DNA of 64,000 nt, from positions 3,810,501 through 3,874,500 of the forward strand of contig NZ_CP067102.1 of assembly GCF_016616885.1 (NCBI RefSeq), read 5' to 3'. Shown piece by piece: positions 16,938-26,457 of the stretch. The notes beneath the pieces were generated by a model, which saw only the letters and a list, made by a program, of their open reading frames with translations, was not told the origin of the DNA and ran no database searches. The first letter of the stretch is position 1. Each line of letters opens with the position of its first letter. The position numbers were made by a program, and so were the translations under genes. This stretch comes from Bradyrhizobium diazoefficiens. Its GTDB lineage: Bacteria > Pseudomonadota > Alphaproteobacteria > Rhizobiales > Xanthobacteraceae.

Positions 16938-19349
16938 ATGCCGACTTTTTCCCAAAGCCTTGAACAATCCCTGCATCGTGCGCTGGCGATCGCCAATGAG
17001 CGTCATCACCAATACGCGACGCTCGAGCATCTCCTGCTCTCCTTGATCGATGACTCCGATGCAGCCGCCGTCATGCGTGCCTGCAGCGTCGATCTCGACA
17101 AGCTCCGCACGAGCCTCGTCAATTATCTTGAGACTGAATTCGAAAATCTGGTGACGGATGGTGCCGACGACGCCAAGCCGACCGCCGGTTTCCAGCGCGT
17201 GATCCAGCGCGCGGTGATCCACGTGCAATCGTCCGGCCGCGAAGAGGTGACCGGCGCGAACGTGCTGATCGCGATCTTTGCCGAGCGCGAGAGTCATGCC
17301 GCGTACTTCCTGCAGGAGCAGGACATGACGCGCTACGATGCCGTCAACTACATCAGCCACGGCATTGCCAAGCGGCCGGGCGTCTCCGAGGCGCGGCCGG
17401 TGCGCGGCGTCGACGAGGAGACCGAGACCAAGGGTGCCGAGGACGCCAAGAAGAAGGGCGAGGCGCTCGAGACCTATTGCGTCAACCTCAACAAGAAGGC
17501 GCGTGACGGCAAGATCGATCCGGTGATCGGGCGCAATTCCGAGATCAACCGCGCGATCCAGGTGCTGTGCCGCCGCCAGAAGAACAATCCGCTGTTCGTG
17601 GGCGAGGCCGGCGTCGGCAAGACCGCGATCGCGGAGGGGCTGGCCAAGCGCATCGTCGACAGCGAGGTGCCGGAGGTGCTGGCGGCTGCGACCGTGTTCT
17701 CGCTCGACATGGGCACGCTGCTCGCGGGCACGCGCTATCGCGGCGACTTCGAGGAACGCCTCAAGCAGGTGCTGAAGGAGCTCGAGGCGCATCCCAACGC
17801 CATCCTGTTCATCGACGAGATCCACACCGTGATCGGTGCCGGCGCGACGTCGGGCGGCGCAATGGACGCATCGAACCTGCTCAAGCCTGCGCTCGCCTCG
17901 GGCACGATCCGCTGCATGGGCTCGACCACCTACAAGGAATACCGTCAGCACTTCGAGAAGGACCGCGCGCTGGTGCGGCGCTTCCAGAAGATCGACATCA
18001 ACGAGCCGACGGTCGAGGATGCCATCGCCATCCTCAAGGGCCTCAAGCCGTACTTCGAGGACTATCACCGGCTGAAGTACACCAATGAGGCGATCGAGGC
18101 GGCGGTGCAGCTCTCCTCGCGCTACATTCACGACCGCAAGCTGCCCGACAAGGCGATCGACGTGATCGACGAGTCCGGCGCGGCGCAGATGCTGGTCGCC
18201 GAGAACAAGCGCAAGAAGACCATCGGCATCAAGGAGATCGAAACCACGATCGCCTCGATGGCGCGGATTCCGCCGAAGAGCGTGTCGAAGGACGACGCCG
18301 AGGTGCTCAAGCATCTCGAGCAGACCCTGAAGCGCACCGTGTTCGGCCAGGACAAGGCAATCGAGTCGCTTGCCGCTTCGATCAAGCTCGCACGCGCGGG
18401 TCTGCGCGAGCCGGAGAAGCCGATCGGCTGCTATTTGTTCTCGGGTCCGACCGGCGTCGGCAAGACCGAAGTCGCAAAGCAGCTGGCGGCGTCGCTCGGC
18501 GTCGAGCTGCTGCGTTTCGACATGTCCGAATACATGGAGCGGCACACCGTGTCGCGCCTGATCGGCGCGCCTCCCGGCTATGTCGGCTTCGACCAGGGCG
18601 GCCTCCTGACCGACGGCGTCGACCAGCACCCGCATTGCGTGGTGCTGCTCGATGAAATCGAGAAGGCGCATCCCGACCTCTACAACGTGCTCTTGCAGAT
18701 CATGGATCACGGCCGGCTCACCGACCACAACGGCAAGCAGGTCAACTTCCGCAACGTGATCCTGATCATGACCACGAATGCAGGTGCTTCGGATCTCGCC
18801 AAGCAGGCGTTCGGCTTCACGCGCTCCAAGCGGGAAGGCGACGACCACGAGGCAATCAACCGGCAGTTCGCGCCGGAATTCCGCAACCGTCTCGATGCCA
18901 TCGTCTCGTTCAGCCATCTCAGCGTCGAGGTGATCGGCACGGTGGTCGAGAAGTTCGTGCTTCAGCTCGAAGCGCAGCTCGGCGACCGCGACGTCACCAT
19001 CGAGCTGTCCGAGCCTGCCAAGACCTGGCTGGTCCAGCACGGCTATGACGAGCAGATGGGTGCGCGGCCGATGGCCCGCGTCATCCAGGAGCACATCAAG
19101 AAGCCGCTGGCTGACGAGGTGCTGTTCGGCAAGCTCAAGGGTGGCGGCCACGTCCGCGTCGTCCTGGTCAAGGACGAGGCCGACGAGACCAAGGAGAAGA
19201 TCGGTTTCGAGTTCGTCGAGGGCCCGGTCACGCCGAAGCAGGAAAAGCTGCCCGGCGCTCGCAAGCGCCCGCCAGGCAAGCCCAACAAGCCGGGCGGCCC
19301 CGGCGGCTCCAAGGGGCCGACCTCGAAGGGCCCGCTGGTCAAGGCTTGA
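16938..19349 (+). CDS. clpA: ATP-dependent Clp protease ATP-binding subunit ClpA
   Basis: The 803-residue AAA+ unfoldase partners with ClpP and ClpS. The N-domain (residues 1-145, two Clp_N repeats from [16 protein letters not shown]) is followed by D1 with Walker A GEAGVGKT (222-229) and Walker [11 protein letters not shown]2 has GPTGVGKT (about 507) and [13 protein letters not shown]. Unlike ClpB there is no long coiled-coil M domain between D1 and D2. The tail after about residue 765 is Lys/Gly/Pro-rich. A hairpin terminator follows directly. Confidence 0.97.
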   Translation: MPTFSQSLEQSLHRALAIANERHHQYATLEHLLLSLIDDSDAAAVMRACSVDLDKLRTSLVNYLETEFENLVTDGADDAKPTAGFQRVIQRAVIHVQSSGREEVTGANVLIAIFAERESHAAYFLQEQDMTRYDAVNYISHGIAKRPGVSEARPVRGVDEETETKGAEDAKKKGEALETYCVNLNKKARDGKIDPVIGRNSEINRAIQVLCRRQKNNPLFVGEAGVGKTAIAEGLAKRIVDSEVPEVLAAATVFSLDMGTLLAGTRYRGDFEERLKQVLKELEAHPNAILFIDEIHTVIGAGATSGGAMDASNLLKPALASGTIRCMGSTTYKEYRQHFEKDRALVRRFQKIDINEPTVEDAIAILKGLKPYFEDYHRLKYTNEAIEAAVQLSSRYIHDRKLPDKAIDVIDESGAAQMLVAENKRKKTIGIKEIETTIASMARIPPKSVSKDDAEVLKHLEQTLKRTVFGQDKAIESLAASIKLARAGLREPEKPIGCYLFSGPTGVGKTEVAKQLAASLGVELLRFDMSEYMERHTVSRLIGAPPGYVGFDQGGLLTDGVDQHPHCVVLLDEIEKAHPDLYNVLLQIMDHGRLTDHNGKQVNFRNVILIMTTNAGASDLAKQAFGFTRSKREGDDHEAINRQFAPEFRNRLDAIVSFSHLSVEVIGTVVEKFVLQLEAQLGDRDVTIELSEPAKTWLVQHGYDEQMGARPMARVIQEHIKKPLADEVLFGKLKGGGHVRVVLVKDEADETKEKIGFEFVEGPVTPKQEKLPGARKRPPGKPNKPGGPGGSKGPTSKGPLVKA

Positions 19350-19367
19350 TCGGCGCATCATGAATCG

Positions 19368-19396
19368 AAAAGGCCGGCTGAAAAACCGGCCTTTTT
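19368..19396 (+). terminator. Intrinsic terminator after clpA
   Basis: AAAAGGCCGG and CCGGCCTTTTT pair around an eight-base loop, followed by ATTT, 18 bases after the clpA stop. Confidence 0.9.
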
Positions 19397-19423
19397 ATTT
19401 ACCTGCATCGTGCGTCTCGGAGA

Positions 19424-20845
19424 TTATTCACCGCGCAGGCGCTGGTCGTCCTGCACCCGAACGTGTTCAGCGCCGCGCGCACCCGTGGGCGATAGCCGCA
19501 GCATGCTCAGCATCGCGCCGCACATGGCAAATCCGACGCCGGTGAGAAGCGCGATCCGGGTTCCCTCGACCGGATAGCGGCCGAGGAACAGCGCGACCAG
19601 CGCAGCTCCGGTGGTCTGGCCCAGAAGGCGCGCCGTGCCGAGCATGCCGCTAGCGCCGCCGGAGCGCTCGCGCGGGGCGGCCGCGATCATGGTGCGGTTG
19701 TTGGGCGTCTGGAACAGGCCGAAGCCGGCGCCCGCCAGCGCCATCCGCCAGACCACGTCGAGCGGCGTCGGGCTTACGGGCAGGAAGGCGAGCGCGGCGA
19801 GGCCACAGGCGAACAGCGTCAGCCCGATGCCGCCGAGCAGGCCGGCCGGATAGTGCTCGACCAGGCGGCCGGCGAGGGGGGCTGCGAACGCCACTGCGAT
19901 CGGCCACGGCGTGATCAAGAGGCCCATATGCACGGCCGAATAACCGAAGCGGCTCTGCAGGTAGAAGGGGATCGCAACGAAGGCCAGCATCTGCCCGCAG
20001 AACGAGGCAATCGAGGTCGCAATCGACAGCCCGAATACCGGGATGCGCAACAGGTCGACCGGCAGCAGCGGCGACTTCATGTGCGTTTCGCGATAGATGA
20101 GCAATGCGCCAGCGACGATTGCGACGGCGAACTGGACAAGGCAGGTGATTGTCGCCTCGCCGTGACCGACGCTGTCGATCGCGGCGATGCCGACGCCGAA
20201 GGTGATCGCCGAGAGTCCCGCGCTCTGCCAGTCGAAGGAATGGCTCGCCGGCGTCGTATGCGGCAGGCTGCGCAGGCCGAGCACGAGCGTGACCACGCCG
20301 AGCGGAACGTTGATGGCGAACAGCCAGGGCCAGCTGCCGACTGCGAGGATGCCGGCGGCGAGCGTCGGTCCGACCGCGGCGGAGAAGGCGACGACGAGCG
20401 CGTTGAGCCCGATGCCGCGGCCGAGCAGGTTGCGAGGATAGGTGAAGCGAACCAGCGCCGAGTTGACGCTCATGATGCCGGCTGCGCCAAACCCCTGGAT
20501 GATGCGCGCGGTCGTGAGCAACGGCAGCGTATGCGCCAGTGCGCAGAATGCGGATGCGAGCGTGAACAGCGCGAGCCCGACCAGATAGACGCGGCGATAT
20601 CCGACGATCTCGCCGAGCGAGGCCAGCGGCAACAGCGAGATGGTGATCGCGAGCTGGTAGCCGTTGACGATCCAGATCGAGAAGGCCGGGCTTGCGTTCA
20701 GGTCGGTTGCGATCGTCGGCAGCGCGACATTGGCGATCGCGCTGTCGACGACGGCCATGAGGATGCCGAGCGCAATGGTCAGGATCGCCTGATTGCGCTC
20801 GGGCTGGGGCAGGCCGTCGGAATGCTCGATCGGAACGGACGACAT
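19424..20845 (-). CDS. MFS transporter, DHA2 (EmrB/QacA) type
   Basis: The product is 473 residues with about 14 hydrophobic segments. Motif A-like GEIVGYRRVYLVGLALF lies near residue 75, and GFGAAGIMSVNSALVRFTYP and LNALVVAFSAAVGPTLAAGIL (motif C region) are typical of drug:H+ antiporters of the DHA2 family. The VDSAIANVALPTIATDL opening in helix 1 is diagnostic. It probably exports a toxic compound, and the substrate is unknown. I start at the ATG at 20845 (MSSVPIEHSD). A longer frame reaches 20911. No adaptor protein or regulator gene is adjacent. Confidence 0.9.
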   Translation of the reverse strand: MSSVPIEHSDGLPQPERNQAILTIALGILMAVVDSAIANVALPTIATDLNASPAFSIWIVNGYQLAITISLLPLASLGEIVGYRRVYLVGLALFTLASAFCALAHTLPLLTTARIIQGFGAAGIMSVNSALVRFTYPRNLLGRGIGLNALVVAFSAAVGPTLAAGILAVGSWPWLFAINVPLGVVTLVLGLRSLPHTTPASHSFDWQSAGLSAITFGVGIAAIDSVGHGEATITCLVQFAVAIVAGALLIYRETHMKSPLLPVDLLRIPVFGLSIATSIASFCGQMLAFVAIPFYLQSRFGYSAVHMGLLITPWPIAVAFAAPLAGRLVEHYPAGLLGGIGLTLFACGLAALAFLPVSPTPLDVVWRMALAGAGFGLFQTPNNRTMIAAAPRERSGGASGMLGTARLLGQTTGAALVALFLGRYPVEGTRIALLTGVGFAMCGAMLSMLRLSPTGARGAEHVRVQDDQRLRGE

Positions 20846-21027
20846 GGTGGAGGCGTGCTTGATTCGAGCCGTGATGATCTCCGGATTAGGAAATTGCGCG
20901 ATGCATCGCAACCCGGCAGGACACGGACGGTTCCTGTGCCGGATGCAGGTCTCCCGGCGTCACGGACATGAGTAGCGCGGCCCCGCTTGATGCAATCCAG
21001 GCCGGGCCGCGCTCAACGTTCGCTTTC

Positions 21028-22053
21028 TTACACCGGCGGCGGGTTGCGGTCGGAGAAGGTCCCCCGCTGGTGCCAGTATGGGTAGGGCAGCGTCACGTTG
21101 CTTGCGGCATTGAGCTTTGCGATCTGGTCTTTGGTCAACGACCATCCGACCGCGCTGAGGTTTTCGCGCAGCTGCGTTTCGTTGCGGGCGCCGATGATCA
21201 GCGTCGAGACAGTCGGACGCTCCAGCAGCCAGTTCAGCGCGATCTGGGAGACGCTCTTGCCGGTCTCCTTTGCGACCTCGTCGATGGCCTCGACGACGCG
21301 ATAGACATGCTCGTCCGGCACCGGCGGCCCGAAATCTGCAGTCTGGGGCAAGCGGCTCACTTCAGGCTTCGGCTGGCCACGGCGGATCTTTCCGGTGAGG
21401 CGGCCCCATCCGAGCGGCGACCAGACCACGGCGCCGAGCCCCTGATCGAGACCGAGCGGCATCAGCTCCCACTCATAGTCGCGCCCGACCAGCGAATAGT
21501 AGGTCTGGTTGGCGACGTAGCGGGGGAAACCGTGCTTGTCGGCAACGCCAAGCGACTTCATCAGATGCCAGCCCGAGAAATTCGAGACGCCGACATAACG
21601 GATCTTGCCGGCGCGCACGAGCACGTCGAGGGTGCTCAGCACCTCTTCCGGCGGGGTGAAGGCATCGAAGCCGTGGAGCTGGAACAGATCGATATAGTCG
21701 GTGCCGAGCCGGCTCAGTGAGGCGTCGATGGCGGTGAGCAGATGCTGCCGTGACGAGCCGATGTCGTTGTGACCGTCGCCGAAGCGGAACGTGGCCTTGG
21801 TGGAGACCAGCACCTTGTCGCGGCGGCCCTTGATGGCCTCGCCGAGGACCCGTTCGGATTCACCGAGCGAATAGACATCGGCGGTGTCGAACATCGACAC
21901 GCCGGCCTCGAGACAAATGTCCAGAAGGCGCCGCGCTTCCGTGGCGTCGGTCGTTCCCCAAGCTGCGAGGCGGCCGACGCCGCCGAACGTGCCCGTGCCA
22001 AGGCTCAAAGCAGGCACCATGAGGCCGGACCGGCCCAAGCGTCGGTATTCCAT
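21028..22053 (-). CDS. Aldo/keto reductase
   Basis: The 341-residue TIM-barrel oxidoreductase has the catalytic tetrad visible as Asp56 and Tyr61 (FDTADVYS), Lys86 (VSTKATF) and His127 (LFQLHGFD). NADPH-binding residues lie in LIIGARNETQLRENL near the C-terminus. It reduces aldehydes or ketones, and the natural substrate cannot be inferred. The length and the YRRLGRSGL opening fit the AKR11/12-like bacterial group. It stands alone, transcribed leftward, and its ATG follows the purine-rich CGCGAGGAGCAGTTCG. Confidence 0.93.
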   Translation of the reverse strand: MEYRRLGRSGLMVPALSLGTGTFGGVGRLAAWGTTDATEARRLLDICLEAGVSMFDTADVYSLGESERVLGEAIKGRRDKVLVSTKATFRFGDGHNDIGSSRQHLLTAIDASLSRLGTDYIDLFQLHGFDAFTPPEEVLSTLDVLVRAGKIRYVGVSNFSGWHLMKSLGVADKHGFPRYVANQTYYSLVGRDYEWELMPLGLDQGLGAVVWSPLGWGRLTGKIRRGQPKPEVSRLPQTADFGPPVPDEHVYRVVEAIDEVAKETGKSVSQIALNWLLERPTVSTLIIGARNETQLRENLSAVGWSLTKDQIAKLNAASNVTLPYPYWHQRGTFSDRNPPPV

Positions 22054-22168
22054 CGAACTGCTCCTCGCGACCGCTGATTGATCGGCGCGGCCTTGGAAGT
22101 AGATCGTAATGCAAGCAGGCGCGTTGTCCTATCGTGCACCGGCATACCCGCCTTGCTTGGAAAATGGC

Positions 22169-22405
22169 CTAGTCGTGCAGACGCATGTCATCGAATGCTG
22201 CATTTGCGACGCGCGCACCGACCATCGTTGCAGCATGTTGCGCTTCGATCCTCGTGGCGGACGAGGGGACGCAGGCAGGTTCGCTGTCACGCGCCTGCCG
22301 CGGCAGGAGCGTCAAGCCCCAGCCCACCAGGACCAGCGCCGCGAGCCGAATCGCGATCACGCCCAGCAGCAGCTCCGGGCCGCTTATCGTCGCACGAGTC
22401 CTCAT
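22169..22405 (-). CDS. Possible small membrane protein
   Basis: A 78-residue frame has one convincing hydrophobic helix (LLLGVIAIRLAALVLVGWGLTLL, residues 11-33), high third-position G+C in its first half, and a Met-Arg-Thr-Arg start. There is no strong ribosome binding site and no family I recognise. The region between the aldo/keto reductase and AraC genes holds nothing else obvious, so this may be a real small gene or a chance frame. Confidence 0.35.
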   Translation of the reverse strand: MRTRATISGPELLLGVIAIRLAALVLVGWGLTLLPRQARDSEPACVPSSATRIEAQHAATMVGARVANAAFDDMRLHD

Positions 22406-22509
22406 GCACGCCAGCCTGATCCAGGCCGCAAGGCCTGGCAATCTGGAATTGGCGAGCATTGCCTTCGCCCGAGACGAAGGCTCGCAATGATGGCTGACCG
22501 GAACGGATC

Positions 22510-23466
22510 TCAGTGCCGCAGCTGACTCTGCCGGAAGTCACGCGGTGACATGCCGAAATGCTCGCGGAAGACGCGGCCGAAATGCGAGAGGTCGTTGAAG
22601 CCCCAGGCAAACGCAATCTCACTGATATGGCGGCGGCTGAGCACGGGCGAGGCGAGGTCGCGTTTGCACTGGGCGAGCCGCTCGGCGAGCACATGGCGCT
22701 GGAACGAGGTGTCCTCGTCGGCGAGGAGATCGTTGACGTAGCGCGAGGAGATGCCGAGCGCGGCGGCGGTCTCGGCGAGCGAAAGGTCGGGGTCGGCGAG
22801 GCGTGTGCGGATATGCGCCTTGAGCCGGTAGAGCAGAGCGGAGCGATGGGTCGAGGACGGCAGCGACGTCGCACCGAGCCGTTCGCTCAGCGCCATGGCG
22901 AGCAGGTCGACGGCTTGCTCGGACAGGGCAGCGGCGCTATTGGGCGCGAGCCGGTCCGCGCTCTGGCAGAGGCGGAAGATGAAATCATAGGCGAGCCGCT
23001 CGAGCGGCACATCGGCCGCGAATGTGATCGCGGTGAGTGTTTCGGTGCCGCCGAGCCGGCGCTGCAACATCTCGCGGGGCACTTTGAAGATGGTCTGGGA
23101 GAACGTGTCCCTGAACTTCAGCTCATAGGGACGCGTGGTGTCGTAGAGCGCGAACTCGCCGGGATGGATCACGGTCTCTCGACCATCCTGCACTACGCCG
23201 CCGTCGCCGCGATGGCCGAGCGCAACGAGAACATAATCCTGATCCGAGCGCGCGATGCGCGAGGGCGTGCGGAAAACGTGCTGACGGTCCGAGCAGACCT
23301 CGGAGCAAACGGCCTTGCCGAGCGCGACTTGCGTGACCGAGCCGTGAAAAGCACTGCCGAGGTCCGACTTGCAGTCGAGCCCGACGAAGACGTCGCAGAC
23401 GATGTCCTGCCAGAGGGCGAGCCGGCGGTAGCCGGGGCTGCCGTCTGTCGTGAACTGGATTGGCAT
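22510..23466 (-). CDS. AraC family transcriptional regulator of the nitrilase operon
   Basis: The product is 318 residues. The N-terminal half (about 1-200) is a cupin-like ligand-binding domain of the AraC_binding_2 type, with segments such as LYDTTRPYELKF. The C-terminal half (about 215-316) has two helix-turn-helix motifs, LSLAETAAALGISSRYVNDL and ISEIAFAWGFNDLSHFGRVF, ending FGMSPRDFR as the family does. It is divergent from nitrilase and aldoxime dehydratase, so it very probably activates them in response to a nitrile, amide or aldoxime. The ATG at 23466 has GGGAGG eleven bases upstream. The much longer frame beyond it is a shadow of the nitrilase gene. Confidence 0.9.
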   Translation of the reverse strand: MPIQFTTDGSPGYRRLALWQDIVCDVFVGLDCKSDLGSAFHGSVTQVALGKAVCSEVCSDRQHVFRTPSRIARSDQDYVLVALGHRGDGGVVQDGRETVIHPGEFALYDTTRPYELKFRDTFSQTIFKVPREMLQRRLGGTETLTAITFAADVPLERLAYDFIFRLCQSADRLAPNSAAALSEQAVDLLAMALSERLGATSLPSSTHRSALLYRLKAHIRTRLADPDLSLAETAAALGISSRYVNDLLADEDTSFQRHVLAERLAQCKRDLASPVLSRRHISEIAFAWGFNDLSHFGRVFREHFGMSPRDFRQSQLRH

Positions 23467-23624
23467 CTCACAGGCCTCCCTTTCACATCCAGCAAAACCG
23501 CATGGTGGCGCAGATCCAGCCTGGCCGCAGGCAAGTTCCGTACCGGGGCGGGGATTCCTTCCAGTCGAGTTTTTGTTCCGCCGCGGTCGAGCGCGCGGCC
23601 GCCCGGCTTGGCCCAATAGACTGC

Positions 23625-23643
23625 ATCGGACGTGGTCTCCGAT
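23625..23643. promoter_or_regulatory. Short inverted repeat upstream of the nitrilase gene
   Basis: ATCGGA (23625-23630) and TCCGAT (23638-23643) are perfect arms seven bases apart, ending 21 bases before the nitrilase ATG. The site could be part of an activator site or a leader hairpin. The divergent 198-base region is where the AraC regulator would bind. Confidence 0.3.
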
Positions 23644-23664
23644 CAACCGGCAATGGAGGCGGCA

Positions 23665-24681
23665 ATGGGCATCGAACATCCGAAATACAAGGTCGCGGTG
23701 GTGCAGGCGGCGCCCGCCTGGCTCGACCTCGACGCCTCGATCGACAAGTCGATCGCGCTGATCAGGGACGCCGCGGAGAAAGGCGCCAAGCTGATCGCCT
23801 TTCCGGAGGCCTTCATCCCCGGTTACCCCTGGCATATCTGGATGGACTCGCCGGCCTGGGCGATCGGCCGCGGCTTCGTGCAGCGCTATTTCGACAATTC
23901 GCTGTCCTATGACAGCCCGCAGGCCGAGCGGCTGCGCGACGCCGTCCGCAAGGCGAAGCTCACCGCCGTGATCGGCCTGTCCGAGCGCGACGGCGGCAGC
24001 CTTTATCTGGCGCAATGGCTGATCGGGCCGGACGGCGAGACCATCGCCAAGCGCCGCAAGTTGCGGCCGACCCATGCCGAGCGCACCGTCTATGGCGAGG
24101 GCGACGGCAGCGATCTTGCGGTCCATGCCCGCCCCGACATCGGCCGTATCGGCGCGCTGTGCTGCTGGGAGCATCTCCAGCCTCTGTCGAAATACGCCAT
24201 GTACGCCCAGAACGAGCAGGTGCACGTTGCGGCCTGGCCGAGCTTTTCGCTGTACGACCCCTTTGCGCCGGCGCTCGGCGCCGAGGTCAATAACGCCGCT
24301 TCGCGGGTCTATGCGGTCGAGGGCTCCTGCTTCGTGCTCGCACCTTGTGCGACGGTCTCGCAGGCGATGATCGACGAGCTCTGCGACCGGCCGGACAAGA
24401 ACGCGCTGCTGCATGTCGGCGGCGGCTTTGCCGCGATCTACGGGCCAGACGGCAGCCAGATCGGCGACAAGCTGGCGCCGGACCAGGAGGGGCTGCTGAT
24501 CGCCGAGATCGACCTCGGCGCCATCGGTGTCGCCAAGAACGCGGCCGATCCCGCCGGGCACTATTCGCGGCCCGACGTCACGCGGCTGCTGCTCAACAAG
24601 AAGCGATACCAGCGCGTCGAGCAGTTTGCGCTTCCGGTCGACACTGTCGAGCCCACGGAGGTCGGGGCAGCGGCGAGCTGA
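23665..24681 (+). CDS. Nitrilase
   Basis: The 338-residue carbon-nitrogen hydrolase converts a nitrile to carboxylic acid and ammonia. The catalytic triad is visible as Glu48 (AFPEAFIPGYP), Lys132 (KRRKLRPTHAER) and Cys167 (GALCCWEHLQP). The CWEH sequence marks true nitrilases, as opposed to amidases of the superfamily. VHVAAWPSFSLY and the C-terminal region of substrate-loop residues also fit. The ATG at 23665 is preferred because GGAGG lies five bases before it; an in-frame GTG at 23632 lies upstream. It forms an operon with aldoxime dehydratase 28 bases downstream. Confidence 0.95.
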   Translation: MGIEHPKYKVAVVQAAPAWLDLDASIDKSIALIRDAAEKGAKLIAFPEAFIPGYPWHIWMDSPAWAIGRGFVQRYFDNSLSYDSPQAERLRDAVRKAKLTAVIGLSERDGGSLYLAQWLIGPDGETIAKRRKLRPTHAERTVYGEGDGSDLAVHARPDIGRIGALCCWEHLQPLSKYAMYAQNEQVHVAAWPSFSLYDPFAPALGAEVNNAASRVYAVEGSCFVLAPCATVSQAMIDELCDRPDKNALLHVGGGFAAIYGPDGSQIGDKLAPDQEGLLIAEIDLGAIGVAKNAADPAGHYSRPDVTRLLLNKKRYQRVEQFALPVDTVEPTEVGAAAS

Positions 24682-24709
24682 TAGCTGAAATCAAGGGGAG
24701 CGCACGATC

Positions 24710-25750
24710 ATGGAATCCGCAATTCCGCTACATCTCGAAGCCCAGCGCACGCGCCACAAGCGCGTGCCGGACGACTACCAGCCGCCATATCCGTCCTTCG
24801 TGGCGCGCTATAAGCCCGTGGTCGGCCGTGTCGTGATGGCCTATTTCGGTGTGCAGTATCATGGGCCGACGCCGCCATCTGCGACGGAAGCGCTCACCGA
24901 GATCGCCGGGCTGTTCGCCGGCGAGGGTGGTCCCTCGCATTGGGACCGTGCGCACTATGTTGACCAGGCCGGTTATGCGAACATTGTCTCGGTCGCTTAT
25001 TGGGACGACATCGCGCGCTTCGACGGCTGGTTCGCGCCGACACGCGAGGCGTGGACCGGAAAGCACCGCGACGGGATCGGCACCTTCATCGAGGTGCTGC
25101 GTCCCACTGTGGCGCGGCACGAGACACTGTTCTCCTCGCTCGGCAGGCCCGAAGGTGTCGCGGTGATCGCCGACGGCATGAGCGGCGAAGTGCAGGAGCA
25201 TGCTTATTGGGGTGGCATGCGCGACCGCATTCCGTTGTCGCAGACCGATCCGATGTCGCCGGGCGGCAATCCCGAGCTGATCCGCGACGGCGCACGGCTG
25301 CGCGTGAACGCGCATGACAATCTCTGCCTGATCCGCTCCGGGCAGGACTGGAGCGATACCGAGGCGTCCGAGCGCAAGCTCTATCTCGACGACGTCGAGC
25401 CGGTGCTCCGCGAGGGCATGGATTTTCTGCGCGACGACGGGCTCAGTATCGGCTGCTATGCCAACCGCTACATGCAGGTGCTTTCAGCCGACGGTCGGGT
25501 GAGCGAAAAGTCCTACGGTCAGAGCTGGTGGAAAAGTCTCGCCGCACTGGAGCGCTGGGCGGAATCGCATCCGACCCACGTAAAGATCTTCGGTGCGGCG
25601 ATGAAATATCTCTCGACGCTGGGGCCGTCAGCAAAGCTGCGGCTTTATCACGAGGTCACGGTGGCCGCCGCCGACGAGCAGTTCTTCGAATATCTGAGCT
25701 GCCATCCGAAGACGGGGATGCTTGCGGCGGTCGAAACTGTTGCCGCCTAA
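24710..25750 (+). CDS. Aldoxime dehydratase (phenylacetaldoxime dehydratase type, heme protein)
   Basis: The 346-residue enzyme dehydrates an aldoxime to the nitrile using a heme that binds substrate through nitrogen. By comparison with Rhodococcus OxdRE from memory, His290 (HPTHVKIF) would be the proximal ligand and His314 (LYHEV) the distal catalytic histidine. Ser210 (LIRSGQDW) would be the hydrogen-bonding serine. With the nitrilase it completes aldoxime to nitrile to acid. An AAGGGGAG ribosome binding site precedes the ATG. Its 3' end overlaps the convergent HAD gene by four bases. Confidence 0.93.
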   Translation: MESAIPLHLEAQRTRHKRVPDDYQPPYPSFVARYKPVVGRVVMAYFGVQYHGPTPPSATEALTEIAGLFAGEGGPSHWDRAHYVDQAGYANIVSVAYWDDIARFDGWFAPTREAWTGKHRDGIGTFIEVLRPTVARHETLFSSLGRPEGVAVIADGMSGEVQEHAYWGGMRDRIPLSQTDPMSPGGNPELIRDGARLRVNAHDNLCLIRSGQDWSDTEASERKLYLDDVEPVLREGMDFLRDDGLSIGCYANRYMQVLSADGRVSEKSYGQSWWKSLAALERWAESHPTHVKIFGAAMKYLSTLGPSAKLRLYHEVTVAAADEQFFEYLSCHPKTGMLAAVETVAA

Positions 25751-26385
25751 GCGGCGCAGTGGCCGAGCAGCTCCGGATGTGCGGCGCAGATGTGATGCGC
25801 GCCGGCGTGCCGCAGCTCGGCCTCGCTGCCATAGCCATAGAGCACGCCGATCGCCGTCATGCCGTTGGTTCGGGCGCCGACCACGTCATGGCTGCGGTCG
25901 CCGATCATGATGGCGCTGCCCGCATCGACCCTGGTCTCATCGAGCGCGTAGCGGAGCAGCTCGCGCTTGTCGACGCGCGTGCCGTCGAGCTCGGAGCCGA
26001 ACACGCGCTCGAAATAGGGCTTTAGGCCGAAATGATCGACGATGCGGCTGGCGTAGACGGCGGGCTTGCTGGTCGCAACGAACATGCGCTGGTCGGTCGC
26101 GGCAATCGTCGTCAGCGTGTCGACAATACCGGCATAGGCCTCGTTCTCGAACAGGCCGATGTCGCTAAAGCGCTCGCGATAGAGCAGCAGTGCCTGGTCG
26201 GCCAGCGCATCGGTTCCGGTGAGCTTCTTCAGGCTCGCATGCAGCGGCGGCCCGATGCACCAGGTCAGCTCGTCCTCACTCGGCACCGCGAGGCTCAGCC
26301 GCTCCAGCGCGTACTGGATCGAGCGGGTGATCCCGGGTTTCGGATTGGTTAGCGTGCCGTCGAGATCGAAAAAAATAGTCGCCAT
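25747..26385 (-). CDS. HAD family phosphatase (phosphoglycolate phosphatase-like)
   Basis: The product is 212 residues. FFDLDGTLTNP is HAD motif I with the nucleophile Asp (residue 7) and acid/base Asp (residue 9). VATSKP carries motif II Ser/Thr near residue 105. Lys in YFERVFGSELDGTRVDK is motif III and IMIGDRSHDVVGA is motif IV. A helical cap lies between motifs I and II, as in Gph-type enzymes. The substrate is uncertain and may be phosphoglycolate or another small phosphoester. Confidence 0.88.
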   Translation of the reverse strand: MATIFFDLDGTLTNPKPGITRSIQYALERLSLAVPSEDELTWCIGPPLHASLKKLTGTDALADQALLLYRERFSDIGLFENEAYAGIVDTLTTIAATDQRMFVATSKPAVYASRIVDHFGLKPYFERVFGSELDGTRVDKRELLRYALDETRVDAGSAIMIGDRSHDVVGARTNGMTAIGVLYGYGSEAELRHAGAHHICAAHPELLGHCAA

Positions 26386-26457
26386 CAGGAGCCGGCTCGC
26401 GTTGAAACTGCTGGTCCGTTGCTAGCCGGATCGGGTCTCGAGTCAAGACCCGTTGCA

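Noticed and set aside
16908..19361. An 817-residue open frame on the reverse strand over clpA
   Set aside because: It mirrors clpA codon bias (Arg/Leu/Asp/Val-rich, no domain, no ribosome binding site). It is an antisense shadow.
23467..24561. In-frame upstream extension of the AraC regulator
   Set aside because: It is antisense to the nitrilase gene, and a good ribosome binding site precedes the ATG at 23466.
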